Notes: generated from the sequence alone by a model not told the origin. Shown: positions 53,724 to 63,301, numbered from the stretch's first letter. The stretch: 64,000 nt of DNA from Iodobacter sp. (GCF_025352645.1 NZ_JANXSO010000017.1:1-64000); one strand, 5' to 3'. Translations and numbers: made by a program.

Positions 53724-54467
53724 ATGACAATTGGAATTATCGGCGCAATGGAGCCGGAAGTGGCTCACCTGATTGAGACACTCGAAAACAGCAGCAAAGA
53801 AACCGTGGCTGGCATCGATTTTTATAGCGGCACCCTTGCTAATCAACATGTGGTTGTTACCCGTTCTGGCATTGGCAAAGTGGCAGCCAGCATCGCCACC
53901 ACTTTATTGATTGCCAAATATCAGCCTAGTGCCGTGATCAACACCGGCTCAGCCGGCGGGTTTGTCGATCACTTAGACATTGGCGACATTGTGATTTCTT
54001 CTGAAGTGCGCCACCATGATGTAGACGTTACCGCTTTTGGCTATGAGATTGGTCAAATGGCACAACAACCCGCCGCCTTTACACCCGATGCAAGCTTGGT
54101 TGCCGCAGCACACCGCGCCGTTGCCAGCCTTGGTCAGGTTAAGGCCATTGACGGGCTTATCTGCACCGGCGACAGCTTTATCTGCGACAGCACCCGCACC
54201 GCGCAAATGCTTAAAAACTTCCCAACCATGGCCGCTTGCGAAATGGAAGCCGCCGCGATTGCCCAAGTTTGTCATCAACACACACTGCCTTTTGTGATTA
54301 TTCGCTCGCTATCCGATAACGCGAACAATGATTCACCCGTCGACTTTGACCAATATCTGATTAAAGCCGGTTATCACTCGGCCTTAATGGTGATTGCCTT
54401 ACTGAATGAGCTGGATAACAGCCATCAGCGGCAAAAACCCCAAGACACGGCCATCGCCCAGCACTAA
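53724..54467 (+). CDS. mtnN: 5'-methylthioadenosine/S-adenosylhomocysteine nucleosidase
   Basis: A 247-residue MtnN (Pfs) enzyme that cleaves methylthioadenosine, S-adenosylhomocysteine and 5'-deoxyadenosine, recycling methionine and supplying the autoinducer-2 precursor. Hallmarks are [13 protein letters not shown] (E12), [32 protein letters not shown] and RSLSDNAN (catalytic Asp near 197). It is 15 residues longer than the E. coli protein, owing to a polar tail ([17 protein letters not shown]). No strong Shine-Dalgarno is seen before ATG 53724. A hairpin follows the gene. Confidence 0.95.
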   Translation: MTIGIIGAMEPEVAHLIETLENSSKETVAGIDFYSGTLANQHVVVTRSGIGKVAASIATTLLIAKYQPSAVINTGSAGGFVDHLDIGDIVISSEVRHHDVDVTAFGYEIGQMAQQPAAFTPDASLVAAAHRAVASLGQVKAIDGLICTGDSFICDSTRTAQMLKNFPTMAACEMEAAAIAQVCHQHTLPFVIIRSLSDNANNDSPVDFDQYLIKAGYHSALMVIALLNELDNSHQRQKPQDTAIAQH

Positions 54468-54473
54468 GCATAC

Positions 54474-54507
54474 TGATGGTCTATTTTCTTTTGAAAATGG
54501 ACCATCA
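54474..54507 (+). terminator. Hairpin after mtnN
   Basis: TGATGGTCTATTTTC (54474-54488) pairs with GAAAATGGACCATCA (54493-54507) through a TTTT loop with one G-U wobble, 7 bp past the mtnN stop. It lacks a long U-tract (ATATCC follows), so it may stabilise the mRNA end as much as terminate. Confidence 0.6.
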
Positions 54508-54670
54508 TATCCATGCCTCGCATCCAATAAACTAATAACATTCTTAATGCTAAATACTTGCAGCAAAAATAATGCAATTGGCATTAACACCCATTCTCTA
54601 AAATGTTGCGCAATATCACTTTGCTAAATTACCCCACTGATATGATTATTTTTTGTGGAGGTAATATCTG

Positions 54671-56089
54671 ATGCAAAAGTTTAGAATTGAACACGATTTA
54701 TTAGGCGAAAAAGCAGTCCCATTTAATGCCTACTATGGAATCCACACCCAACGCGCCATAGAAAACTTTCAAATATCGCAAAGTAAAATTAGCGACAATC
54801 CAATTATGGTTAAAGCACTCGCAAAAACAAAAAAAGCCTGTGCCTTAGCCAATGGCGAAATCGGCAGTATTGAGCCAAAAATAGCCAAAGCTATTGTGCA
54901 TGCCTGCGATGAAATCATTTCAAATAACCGCTGCTTAGATCAATTCCCAAGCGATGTATTTCAAGGTGGTGCGGGCACTTCGGTCAATATGAATGCCAAT
55001 GAAGTAATTGCCAATTTAGCGCTAGAATTATTGGGCCACCCTAAAGGTGAATACCAAACCATTCACCCTAATGATCACGTTAACAAATGCCAATCAACGA
55101 ATGATGCCTACCCAACCGCGTTTAGAGTGGCACTATACGAACACCTATTGATTTTAATGCAGCATATGGAAAATCTTTCTAGCGCATTTATGCATAAATC
55201 AGTTGAATTTAAATCTGTGCTAAAAATGGGCCGTACCCAGCTGCAAGATGCCGTACCTATGTCGCTAGGACAAGAGTTTCACGCATTTTCCACCTTAATC
55301 AACGAAGATGTTCGCTTAATTGGGCAAATCAAAAACTTACTGCTTGAAGTTAACTTGGGTGCCACCGCTATTGGCACGGGGATCAACGCACCACATAACT
55401 ATGGCCCGCTCGCCGTTGAAAAACTATGTGAAGTCACCGGCCATGCTTTTAAGTCCTCCGAAGATTTAATTGAAGCCACTTCGGATTGTGGCGCCTATGT
55501 TATAGTTTCTAGCGTACTTAAACGCACAGCCACCAAGCTCTCCATGATTTGCAATGACTTGCGGCTATTGTCTTCTGGCCCACGTGCGGGCCTTAAAGAA
55601 ATTAACTTACCTGAATTACAGGCAGGCTCCAGCATTATGCCCGCTAAGGTGAACCCAGTTATGCCTGAAGTGGTTAATCAAGTTTGCTTTAAAGTGATTG
55701 GCAATGATTTAACCATTACTATGGCGGCAGAAGCAGGACAATTGCAGCTTAATGTAATGGAGCCTGTAATTGCCTCATCACTATTTTAATCTATCCATTT
55801 ATTACAAAATGCCATGCTCGGATTAAAAGATAAATGCATTGATGGCATTACCGCCAATATAGAAACATGCCGCAAAAATGTACTTAATAGCATTGGCATT
55901 GTCACCTTTCTTGACCCTATTTTAGGCCATGAAAAATGCGATGAAATTGGCAAAATATGTGCGCAAACAGGGCAAACAGTGATGCAGGTTTGCTTGGAGA
56001 AAAAACTACTTAACCAAGCGCAACTCAATGATATCTTCTCAAATGAGAATTTACTTAATCCGCAATACCTAGGTAAATGCTATTTATAA
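54671..56089 (+). pseudogene. aspA: Aspartate ammonia-lyase, interrupted by an in-frame TAA
   Basis: One reading frame of 473 codons encodes a full-length aspartase (E. coli 478 residues) except for TAA at 55787-55789 (codon 373). Upstream: [19 protein letters not shown], the catalytic loop [11 protein letters not shown] near 319 and [12 protein letters not shown]. Downstream in the same frame: SIHLLQNAM...DGITANIETC...NSIGIVTFLDP...GHEKCDEIGKICAQTG, matching the E. coli C-terminal domain (its MFESVHIL aligns here). Where E. coli has Phe-Glu-Ser, this has TTT-TAA-TCT, so a single G-to-T change from GAA explains it. The lost 98 residues form the C-terminal domain needed for activity. GTGGAGGTAATATCTG precedes ATG 54671. 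Confidence 0.9.
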
Positions 56090-57048
56090 GCAGCTACGTA
56101 TCACTTAGTAAAATGGATATAGCTTGGTACTAAGCTACGGTTTCTCTACCTATTTAAAAAAAGTTATGCCACACAGCCCAGATAAATAGCCCATATAGCG
56201 TGAGCCATAGCCCGCGCTATTTTTAACGCCAAAATCATCACGTCTTTAAAGCGCACCAACACGGCTCAGCTGATTGCCAGCCTCTTTTTGTAGGCGCAAC
56301 CCTAGCTAATAGACTTCCCATTAATACATTCAAATAGCCCCTTTGGCTCATTTTTTGTCGGTTGCCTGAAAGTATCAACGCTAAGAGATATAAGCCATAG
56401 AGCCGCAGCAAATAGCTGTCCCTAGCGTATATTGGCTTACATGAAATATATGATATTGTTTGCGTGAGAGGCCTAATTAGGAAAATTTAACAATAGAAAA
56501 TTATATTTTTATTATTAACTGCGCAAGCGACCTTGTGCCCCTAGCAGCACTGGCTCGCGGCGAGCCAGAAGCCATCACGCCGCTTCATCCTAAGTATGAT
56601 TTAACTCACAATTATTTTATTTTAGCGCATACCACTTCTTTTTTAAGAAATAAACAATCGTTTTATTCATACGGATATCTAGCATCAAACTAAGCGGACA
56701 TTTATCGAAAAAGGCAACTAAACATCAAATAAATAACACATACCACACTCTAGCAAAAACAAATAAATCAAGCATAGAAAGAATATAAGGCATACCACGT
56801 GAATTTTTACACGCACAAGTAAATAAAACTGAGCTGGCATTTAGGAGGAAAATGCAACTTGATGCTAAGCAATATTAGTTTAGCAGTAAAACATTAAGCA
56901 CTTATAGAGATGTAACAATTAATAAATATTAGCAGAAAGATACGCAATATTAAGCAATTCTAATAAATTGTAATCCTTGCGTTATTTATAAATGTCAAAC
57001 TACACTTAATTATATTTAGTGTAGTTGTTCATATTTACTGGAGAAATC
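56090..57048. other. AT-rich gap without a supportable gene
   Basis: About 960 bp. 56090-56600 carries mixed sequence with no frame that reads like protein on either strand, possibly a long-decayed gene. 56600-57000 is very AT-rich. TAGGAGGAAA before ATG 56852 would start only an eight-codon peptide. At 56998-57026 AACTACACT and AGTGTAGTT form a 9-bp inverted repeat with an 11-bp AT spacer, ending 22 bp before the next ATG: a candidate operator or 5'-UTR hairpin. Confidence 0.5.
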
Positions 57049-57726
57049 ATGTCTATTACTTTTATTACAAAAAACATTGCGATTGCATTTAGCACCTTAA
57101 TCCTAAGCAATATTGCACAAGCAACCGTCTACTCAAATACGGCCGCTCAAGATTCATCAGGCAACTTTATACTGGTTCCGGGCTTAGGTAGTGATGGCGG
57201 CAGCTCAAGCGCCACTACTAGCTTTGGTCAGCACTTTGTTGCCACAGGTGAAACACTGCAAAATTTTAATTTTTATGCCTCAGAAGGTAACCGTGGCAAC
57301 ATTAGCTTTGCCATCGCCGCATGGGATGGTCAAAAAGCGATAGGGCCTGCGCTTTATACCAGCTCAAATATTCTTTACAACGCCGGTTCACAAGCATTAG
57401 GTGCGAGCGGGCTTAACTTATCACTCACGGCTGGCAAGCAATATATCGCCTACCTAAGCACGGCAGGGATAGCATCACCCGCTGGAAACATCTGGATGAA
57501 AAGCTCCAGCACCAACGGCGGCTTAAACGACGGATTTGCCTCCATTAACTCCAACGGTGCAAACCCGCTATCACTTTCACAATCATGGACTAATTCGAAT
57601 ACAAACCTTAACTACACCGCAACCTTTACCACTCCAGTACCAGAACCTGAAACCTATGCACTATTAGGGCTAGGCTTGATCGCCATAATGACACGGCAGC
57701 GTAAAAACTTTAAATCAATACGCTAG
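57049..57726 (+). CDS. PEP-CTERM sorted exported protein
   Basis: A 225-residue secreted protein. CTGGAGAAATC precedes ATG 57049, and a signal peptide follows (ITKNIAIAFSTLILSNIAQA, cleavage near residue 25). The mature part is Ser/Asn/Gly-rich beta sequence (NFYASEGNRGNISFAIAAWDG), common in such proteins. The C-terminus has the sorting signal VPEPETYALLGLGLIAIM then a basic tail (TRQRKNFK), recognised by an exosortase, which should lie elsewhere since none is in the window. Such proteins are linked to exopolysaccharide or biofilm matrix. It is isolated and preceded by an inverted repeat. Confidence 0.85.
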   Translation: MSITFITKNIAIAFSTLILSNIAQATVYSNTAAQDSSGNFILVPGLGSDGGSSSATTSFGQHFVATGETLQNFNFYASEGNRGNISFAIAAWDGQKAIGPALYTSSNILYNAGSQALGASGLNLSLTAGKQYIAYLSTAGIASPAGNIWMKSSSTNGGLNDGFASINSNGANPLSLSQSWTNSNTNLNYTATFTTPVPEPETYALLGLGLIAIMTRQRKNFKSIR

Positions 57727-57740
57727 GGCTTTGATGTGTA

Positions 57741-58250
57741 TTACAAAGCGTAAAAGTATTGAATAGCCAGCAACACCAGTATGGCGTATCCCGCAGCAAG
57801 GATATCGTCGATCATTACGCCAATACCGCCTGGCACGCGTTGATCGAACCAACAAATAGGCCAAGGTTTAAAAATATCGAACAATCTAAATAAGGCAAAA
57901 GCGAATAGCCAGCCTCGAGGATTAAGTGGCACAAATAGTAGCACCAGCCACATGGCAACAATCTCATCAATAACAATGCCACCAAAGTCGTGGACGCCTA
58001 GGATATTGCCTGTAATCTCGCTGGCCCAGCAGCCAATTAGGAAGACAGGCAAGCAGAGCCAAGCAATGGACAGCGGAGATACGCACTGTATCAATAAGGC
58101 ATATAAGGGCAATGCCGCCAACGTACCAAAAGTACCAGGCGCTTTTTTAGCCAAACCACTTCCAACACCCAAAGCAATAAAATGCGCAGGATGCGCTAAT
58201 AAAAACCGCCAGTCAGGGTGAACAAGCAGCTTTTGTGGATGATCATGCAT
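57741..58250 (-). CDS. pgpA: Phosphatidylglycerophosphatase A
   Basis: A 169-residue inner-membrane enzyme that removes the phosphate from phosphatidylglycerophosphate. The GSGLAKKAPGTFGTLAALPLY start, the IVIDEIVAMW block (acidic metal ligands) and FDIFKPWPICWFD, then GGIGVMIDDILAAGY, are diagnostic of PgpA. I start at ATG 58250; TTG 58259 is in frame but lacks support. It follows thiL by about 68 bp on the same strand, a common pair. Confidence 0.93.
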   Translation of the reverse strand: MHDHPQKLLVHPDWRFLLAHPAHFIALGVGSGLAKKAPGTFGTLAALPLYALLIQCVSPLSIAWLCLPVFLIGCWASEITGNILGVHDFGGIVIDEIVAMWLVLLFVPLNPRGWLFAFALFRLFDIFKPWPICWFDQRVPGGIGVMIDDILAAGYAILVLLAIQYFYAL

Positions 58251-58290
58251 ACAAAACAACCCAATCTAATAAGAATATCAACTTAAAACG

Positions 58291-58322
58291 TGGCTAGGTG
58301 GCTAGGTGGCTAGGTGGCTAGG
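58291..58322. repeat. Four tandem copies of an octamer
   Basis: TGGCTAGG repeats four times exactly at 58291-58322. The last copy contains the thiL stop codon (minus-strand TAG 58320-58318), and the other three extend into the thiL-pgpA gap. Copy-number change would alter only the gap length, not the ThiL protein. Confidence 0.9.
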
Positions 58323-59268
58323 CAAAATGATCAAAGCCATGAAATGTAATCGGCAATGGCTGTTTTGCGGCATCCAGCAGGGTGACATCACTACCCTGGC
58401 GAATCATCCCAACCTGCGTAAGGGGTAAATCCAGCTCTGCAGCCAGCGCAACAATAACCGCGTGCTGATCGGCAGCGGCAGTAAAGCAGAGCTCATAATC
58501 ATCCCCCCCCGCCAAAAATGCCTCTTGCTGTAAATACTGCGGCAAGCCAGCCACATCTGGCGCAAAAGGCACGGCATCGAGCCAAACTTCAACCCCGCAA
58601 GCCGATTGCTCACAAATATGCCGTAAATCTGCCAATAAGCCATCTGAGATATCTAAAGCCGCCGAAGCAATGCCGCGCAAACGCAGCCCAAGTGCTATGC
58701 GTGGCGTCGGCAAATCCAAGCGCAAGTCACACCGCACAGCAAGCGCCTCAGCCAGCGTTGCTCGCCCAGTACGGTGCATAACGGCAGCAGCAGCGGCCCC
58801 TAAATAACCCGACACCCAGACTTCATCCCCCGCCTTCGCACCACTGCGTAATAAGGCCTGGCCGCGTGGCACATGCCCCGCAATTTGAATGGCAATGGTC
58901 AACGGCCCGCAGGTTGTATCGCCCCCAATTAAGGAGAGATCATATTCATCCGCCATTGCCAGCAAGCCACGGCTAAAAGCGGCTAACCATGGTGCATCCA
59001 TAGTGGGCATGGCAATCGATAAGGTAAACCAACTTGGCTCTGCTCCCATCGCAGCTAGATCAGACAAATTAACCGCGAGCGCTTTGCGCCCTAGGCGCTC
59101 AGGATCTGCATCTTGGAAAAAATGCCGCCCAGCCACCAGCATATCGGCTGAAATGGCTAACTGATCGCCAGCTGCAACAGAAACCAGCGCCGCATCGTCC
59201 CCCACGCCCAAATCGGCATTTTTAGCGGGGCGTTTAAAATAATAAGCAATGAGATCGAATTCGTTCAA
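58318..59268 (-). CDS. thiL: Thiamine-monophosphate kinase
   Basis: A 316-residue ThiL that makes thiamine diphosphate from thiamine monophosphate and ATP. It starts MNEFDLIAYYFKRPAKNADLGVGDDAALV with the metal-binding GDDAA, then SADMLVAGRHF, NLSDLAAMGA, the GGDTT loop, DISDGL and GGDDYELCFTA. Length and order match the family (E. coli 325). It is separated from nusB by a terminator, so it has its own promoter in the 120-bp gap or reads through weakly from the ribBA operon. Confidence 0.95.
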   Translation of the reverse strand: MNEFDLIAYYFKRPAKNADLGVGDDAALVSVAAGDQLAISADMLVAGRHFFQDADPERLGRKALAVNLSDLAAMGAEPSWFTLSIAMPTMDAPWLAAFSRGLLAMADEYDLSLIGGDTTCGPLTIAIQIAGHVPRGQALLRSGAKAGDEVWVSGYLGAAAAAVMHRTGRATLAEALAVRCDLRLDLPTPRIALGLRLRGIASAALDISDGLLADLRHICEQSACGVEVWLDAVPFAPDVAGLPQYLQQEAFLAGGDDYELCFTAAADQHAVIVALAAELDLPLTQVGMIRQGSDVTLLDAAKQPLPITFHGFDHFA

Positions 59269-59336
59269 GGCGCTTCAAGTCCATTCTAGGAGCGATGTTT
59301 GGCGGGTATTCATAGGCATTCACATCGCGTATAGAT

Positions 59337-59360
59337 AAAAAAAGACGGGCTAAGCCCGCC
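59337..59360 (-). terminator. Rho-independent terminator after nusB
   Basis: On the minus strand GGCGGGCTTAGCCCGTC forms a compact stem and is followed directly by seven Ts (59343-59337). It lies 31 bp past the nusB stop and ends the ribBA-ribH-nusB transcript before thiL. Confidence 0.8.
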
Positions 59361-59390
59361 TTTCGATCAATCAACACATAAAACGACGCA

Positions 59391-59900
59391 TTAGGCGCGG
59401 CGTTTGGCGCGATTAGCCACTACTTCATCAGCACGAACAGACTCGGCCAGTTTATCTAGCACGCCATTCACAAATTTATGCCCATCTAAACCGCCAAAAG
59501 TTTTAGCCAGCTCGATTGCTTCATTGATAATCACAGGGTAAGGCGTTTCTGGCATGCACACAATTTCAAATGCGCCTACATACAAAACAGCAGCCTCAAC
59601 CACGCTGACTTCATCCATCGGACGGTCAAGGTGCGGTGAAAGTGCAATTTGTAATGTTTTGATGTCTTTAATTACCCCAAACAAAATAGAGCGGAATAAG
59701 TTTTTATCTGCACGCTTATAAAGCGCACTTTTTTCGCTTTGACTGGACGCTTCGCTTTCCCAAGTTACATCACTTTTTGACAAAAACTCTTCAATATTGC
59801 CGGGGGTATCTGCGGCCAATAGCCATTGATAAACACCTTGCACGGCAAATTCACGGGAGAGACGACGGGATGATTTTGGTTTTGCTACATCGGAGGTCAT
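59391..59900 (-). CDS. nusB: Transcription antitermination protein NusB
   Basis: A 169-residue all-helical NusB, which works with NusE on boxA to protect rRNA transcripts. It has [14 protein letters not shown] at the start, [19 protein letters not shown] and [27 protein letters not shown] toward the end. It is longer than the E. coli protein (139) through an N-terminal extension and an insert rich in Ser/Glu ([14 protein letters not shown]). It overlaps ribH by 4 bp; the ribH-nusB pair is conserved in proteobacteria. Confidence 0.95.
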   Translation of the reverse strand: MTSDVAKPKSSRRLSREFAVQGVYQWLLAADTPGNIEEFLSKSDVTWESEASSQSEKSALYKRADKNLFRSILFGVIKDIKTLQIALSPHLDRPMDEVSVVEAAVLYVGAFEIVCMPETPYPVIINEAIELAKTFGGLDGHKFVNGVLDKLAESVRADEVVANRAKRRA

Positions 59901-60370
59901 GCTTGTAATGCCTTTAATAAATTCGCTGTTTCTACGGCGACACGCGCAGCGTCAGTGCCTTTTTCAAGCACACGCACTTCAGCTTGTTCGTCGTTTTCAG
60001 TGGTTAAGATGGCGTTTGCCACAACAATGCCGTAATCAAGTCCGATACGGCTTACACCAGCGCCAGATTCATTGGCAACCAGCTCAAAATGATAAGTTTC
60101 CCCACGGATCACTGCACCCAACGCAATCAGTGCGTCAAAACGATCCGATTCAGCCATCGCAGCCAAAACCAGTGGTATTTCCAAAGCGCCAGGCACCGTA
60201 GTAATCAGCATATCTTGCTCGGCCACGCCCAGTACTTTAAGTTCAGCCACGCAAGCATCGCGTAAACCTTCGCAGACCGGTGTATTAAACCGGCTCATTA
60301 CAATACCGATACGTAAGCCATTGCCAGTCAAATTAGGCGCAATAAAAGGAATATTTGCAGCGATGCTCAT
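59897..60370 (-). CDS. ribH: 6,7-dimethyl-8-ribityllumazine synthase
   Basis: A 157-residue lumazine synthase that joins the RibB product (3,4-dihydroxy-2-butanone 4-phosphate) to the pyrimidine intermediate in riboflavin synthesis. It has [44 protein letters not shown] (catalytic histidine) and a late [11 protein letters not shown] loop. It forms pentamers or capsids. It overlaps nusB by 4 bp and ribBA by 1 bp, so the three are co-translated. Confidence 0.95.
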   Translation of the reverse strand: MSIAANIPFIAPNLTGNGLRIGIVMSRFNTPVCEGLRDACVAELKVLGVAEQDMLITTVPGALEIPLVLAAMAESDRFDALIALGAVIRGETYHFELVANESGAGVSRIGLDYGIVVANAILTTENDEQAEVRVLEKGTDAARVAVETANLLKALQA

Positions 60371-61476
60371 TATTTTTTTCCTTGAGACAATTCAAATCCA
60401 GTAATTTCTAAGCCAAAACCCGTCATGCTTGGGATGCGGCGCTCCGGCGACAATAAACGCATTTTACCCACACCCAAGTCTTTTAGCATTTGTGCACCAA
60501 TACCATAGGTGCGCAAATCCCACTTCTTGCTTTCATTTAAGCCTAATTCTGGCAAAGCGCGGGCCAATAAATCACGGCCATCTTCGCTGCGATGCAGCAG
60601 TACCATCACGCCACAGCCCACCTTGGCAATCGCCTCTAGCGACGATTTTACATCCCAAGAGTGGCCGCTCTGGCCTAAATCCATCCAATCAATCACCGAC
60701 AAAGGCTCATGCACCCGCACCAAAGTTTCAATTTCAGGGCTAGGAACCCCTTTAATTAAGGCCAAATGGCTGGCAGACGTCAGCTTATCGGTGTACACCG
60801 CCAGCTCAAAATCACCAGCAAAGGTGGTAATGGTGCGGCGACCTGCGCACGCGACTAAGGACTCTGTGCGGCTGCGATAATGAATAAGGTCGGCGATAGT
60901 ACCAATTTTTAGCTGATGCTGTTCAGCAAATACCAAAAGTTCGGGCAAACGGGCCATAGTGCCGTCGTCATTCATGATCTCGCAGATCACGCTGGCGGGC
61001 GTTACCCCTGCCAAAGCGGCCAGATCACAACCAGCCTCAGTATGCCCTGCCCTGACCAGCACCCCGCCAGGCTGCGCCATAATCGGGAACACATGACCAG
61101 GCTGCACGATATCACTCGGCTTGGCATCAAAGGCAATGGCTTTTTTAATGGTTAAAGCGCGATCATGCGCAGAAATCCCCGTGGTCACGCCTTCGGCCGC
61201 TTCAATGGACGCCGTAAAGTTAGTGCCAAAGCTGGAGCCATTGGCACGCACCATAGGCGCAAGCCCCAGATAGGCACAGCGCTCGGCATTTAAGGTCAGA
61301 CAAATCAGCCCACGGCCATGTTTAGCCATAAAATTGATGGCCTCAGGCGTAACAAAGTCTGCTGCCAGCACCAGATCACCTTCATTTTCGCGATCTTCTT
61401 CATCAACCAACACCACCATGCGCCCGGCGCGCATTTCTTCAATAATTTCCTGGACCGGGGAGATATTGACGCTCAT
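60370..61476 (-). CDS. ribBA: DHBP synthase with a degenerate GTP cyclohydrolase II domain
   Basis: A 368-residue fusion. Residues 1-205 are an intact Rib[49 protein letters not shown] and [30 protein letters not shown]. Residues 206-368 follow the RibA fold ([29 protein letters not shown]) but lack the three zinc cysteines and the SGDVFGS-type loop; the site reads [19 protein letters not shown] infer that only RibB is active, as in the RibBX proteins of several proteobacteria, and that a separate RibA exists elsewhere. No FMN riboswitch is recognised upstream. Confidence 0.93.
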   Translation of the reverse strand: MSVNISPVQEIIEEMRAGRMVVLVDEEDRENEGDLVLAADFVTPEAINFMAKHGRGLICLTLNAERCAYLGLAPMVRANGSSFGTNFTASIEAAEGVTTGISAHDRALTIKKAIAFDAKPSDIVQPGHVFPIMAQPGGVLVRAGHTEAGCDLAALAGVTPASVICEIMNDDGTMARLPELLVFAEQHQLKIGTIADLIHYRSRTESLVACAGRRTITTFAGDFELAVYTDKLTSASHLALIKGVPSPEIETLVRVHEPLSVIDWMDLGQSGHSWDVKSSLEAIAKVGCGVMVLLHRSEDGRDLLARALPELGLNESKKWDLRTYGIGAQMLKDLGVGKMRLLSPERRIPSMTGFGLEITGFELSQGKK

Positions 61477-61824
61477 AACATACCTTTAAAGATCACTAAC
61501 TTCTGAATAAATGAATCCGGCAGTGCGCATCACGGCGCTTAGTTTAGGGCCAGACAGTCTGTCATGCAGGCAGTAAGCCTGCATTGTCCCAGATCAGCAG
61601 GGGATAGACCACCATTTTGCCAATGTATAAGAACTGGAAACGATGATGAGTAATACATCAGAAAATATGCCAAACGGGCAAAGTTCTTTCTTTCACCTGA
61701 CGGCTCTGCTACTCTCTGGCACCTCATCATAAATACCTTAGCGTATTTGCTAAGCCAATGGATTCACGAGTTTTTAAATTCATTCCATTCGCCCCCCCGT
61801 ACAAATAAGCCAGACGATTGGAAA
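61477..61824. promoter_or_regulatory. Divergent region ribBA / aryl-polyene genes with hairpins
   Basis: A 348-bp gap with no supportable gene. ATGCAGGC-AGTAA-GCCTGCAT (61564-61584) is a perfect 8-bp hairpin. TGATGAG (61644-61650) and CTCATCA (61723-61729) bracket a region with further small stems (TGATG/CATCA at 61644-61660). Read on the minus strand this could be a structured ribBA leader, but it lacks the conserved blocks of the FMN riboswitch. Promoters for both directions must lie here. Confidence 0.45.
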
Positions 61825-62526
61825 ATGATTAGATTTCAGATTGCCAAATGGGCCGCATGGGCTCCCGCAGCAAACACATCACAGGCAAGTCTGTTAAACC
61901 TCGCTGGTTTAAGTAATGAAGCCCCCTCACTCAGTGAAATGCCTGCCATGTTGCGCCGCCGAGCCGGCCGCTTGGGCAAAACAGCGCTGCATACTGCCTA
62001 TCAGGCCGCTGACCAAGCCACAGGCTGCCCAGTTATTTTTGCCTCCCGCTACGGTGATATGGCTCAGTCTGTAGAGCAACTGCAACTGTTAGCCCAAAGC
62101 GGCGCGCTGTCACCTAGCGCCTTTAGCATGTCGGTGCATAACGCTATTTCTGCTTTGTTTTCAATTGCCCGCAAAGACACCGCCAGCTACACCGCGATTG
62201 CCGCTGGAGAGGAAACCATAGAAGCGGCATTCACCGAAGCGATCGGCCTACTGGCTGATGGCGCAGCAAGCGTATTACTGGTGTACTACGAAGAGCCTTT
62301 ATCTGCGCCGCACCATGTTTTTGCAGCGTATCCCACCTTTGCACATGCCTTTGCCTGCCGTTTAGTAAAAGCCGACAGAGGATTTAGCCTCAGCAGCCAC
62401 ACCACAACCAGCACCACCGCTAATCTAGCTGACGGTTTGGCCGTACTGGATTTTTTACTTTCAGAACAGCACAGCCTCCTGCATACCGCTGGAGCACGAA
62501 CCTGGGTCTGGCAACAAAATGTTTAA
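61825..62526 (+). CDS. Beta-ketoacyl synthase N-domain-like protein (aryl-polyene type)
   Basis: A 233-residue protein that resembles only the N-terminal half of a beta-ketoacyl synthase. It has IAKWAAWAPAANT, RRAGRLGKTALHTAYQA, VIFASRYGDMAQSVEQL, SPSAFSMSVHNAISALFSI and a YTAIAAGEETIEAAF segment. The cysteine-histidine-histidine triad of active synthases is absent, as in chain-length-factor-like partners in aryl-polyene clusters. ATG 61825 is the family start; the frame is open to 61747 without a better signal. Its last 8 bp overlap the acyltransferase gene, beginning an operon. Confidence 0.85.
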   Translation: MIRFQIAKWAAWAPAANTSQASLLNLAGLSNEAPSLSEMPAMLRRRAGRLGKTALHTAYQAADQATGCPVIFASRYGDMAQSVEQLQLLAQSGALSPSAFSMSVHNAISALFSIARKDTASYTAIAAGEETIEAAFTEAIGLLADGAASVLLVYYEEPLSAPHHVFAAYPTFAHAFACRLVKADRGFSLSSHTTTSTTANLADGLAVLDFLLSEQHSLLHTAGARTWVWQQNV

Positions 62527-63301
62527 GTCATTTGAACGAGGGTGGCGTATTCTTGCCACGGCGATAGCCTTCAGCGTATTTGGCGCTGGTGGATTGCTAT
62601 TGGGTTTGGTTTTTTTCCCACTACTTAATCTGTGCATGCAGCAAAATTCACAAAAAACCCGTATTGCCCGCCTCACTGTTCATTATGCGTTTAAGCTCTT
62701 TATTGAATTAATGCGCATCACGGGAATTTTGCGTTACCGCATCAACGGCATAGAAAAGCTGAACCGCCAAGGCTTACTGATTCTGGCCAACCACCCCACC
62801 CTGATTGACGTGGTGTTTTTGATTTCGCTCATCAAAAATGCCGACTGCGTAGTCAAGGCTGGGCTAGCCAAAAACCCTTTTACCCGTGGCCCGATTAAAG
62901 GCACAGGTTATATTTGCAATGACTCCGGCACACAGCTATTGGATGATTGCATAGCGTCACTGCATGCAAGCAACAATCTGCTTATTTTTCCCGAAGGCAC
63001 ACGCACCGCCACCGATGGCAGCATGAAGCTACAACGAGGCGCTGCCAATATTGCTTTACGCGGCGAATGCAATATCACCCCCGTAACAATACGCTGTACC
63101 CCACTCAGCCTAACCAGAGGGCTGCCGTGGTGGAAAGTACCGGCCAGCCAGATGATTTTTACCTTGGACGTAGGTGACGATATTGCGGTTGCGCCGTTTT
63201 TAGCACAGGCTAATGGCGAAACCGCCCTCGCCGCACGCCAGCTTACACAGCATTTGCACGACTATTTTTTACCGGAGAAACCCGCCCATGCTGGTGCTTG
63301 A
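62519..63301 (+). CDS. Lysophospholipid acyltransferase family protein (aryl-polyene type)
   Basis: A 260-residue 1-acylglycerol-3-phosphate acyltransferase-like protein. A membrane segment is at about residues 15-38. The catalytic NHPTLID (H92, D97) is followed by the FPEGTRT block near 158-164. In aryl-polyene clusters such an acyltransferase is thought to attach the polyene chain to its lipid anchor. It overlaps both neighbours: the synthase-like gene by 8 bp and the ACP gene by 14 bp. Confidence 0.9.
   Translation: MFKSFERGWRILATAIAFSVFGAGGLLLGLVFFPLLNLCMQQNSQKTRIARLTVHYAFKLFIELMRITGILRYRINGIEKLNRQGLLILANHPTLIDVVFLISLIKNADCVVKAGLAKNPFTRGPIKGTGYICNDSGTQLLDDCIASLHASNNLLIFPEGTRTATDGSMKLQRGAANIALRGECNITPVTIRCTPLSLTRGLPWWKVPASQMIFTLDVGDDIAVAPFLAQANGETALAARQLTQHLHDYFLPEKPAHAGA

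Noticed and set aside
56090..56600. Possible decayed transporter gene after aspA
   Set aside because: Minus-strand stretches look hydrophobic but contain stops in all frames and match no family that I recognise.
56852..56878. Eight-codon ORF after a strong TAGGAGGAAA
   Set aside because: Too short, no downstream gene nearby to be attenuated, and no regulatory amino-acid run; probably chance in AT-rich DNA.
58291..58322. Tandem octamer considered as a CRISPR fragment
   Set aside because: Repeat units are contiguous, without spacers, and only 8 bp long; no cas gene is present.
61477..61740. FMN riboswitch upstream of ribBA
   Set aside because: The conserved blocks of the RFN element (paired GGGCGGGG/CCCC arm, CCGGYGGT, AGCCCGCGAG, GCCGACGGT) were looked for on the minus strand and are not present; only unrelated hairpins are.
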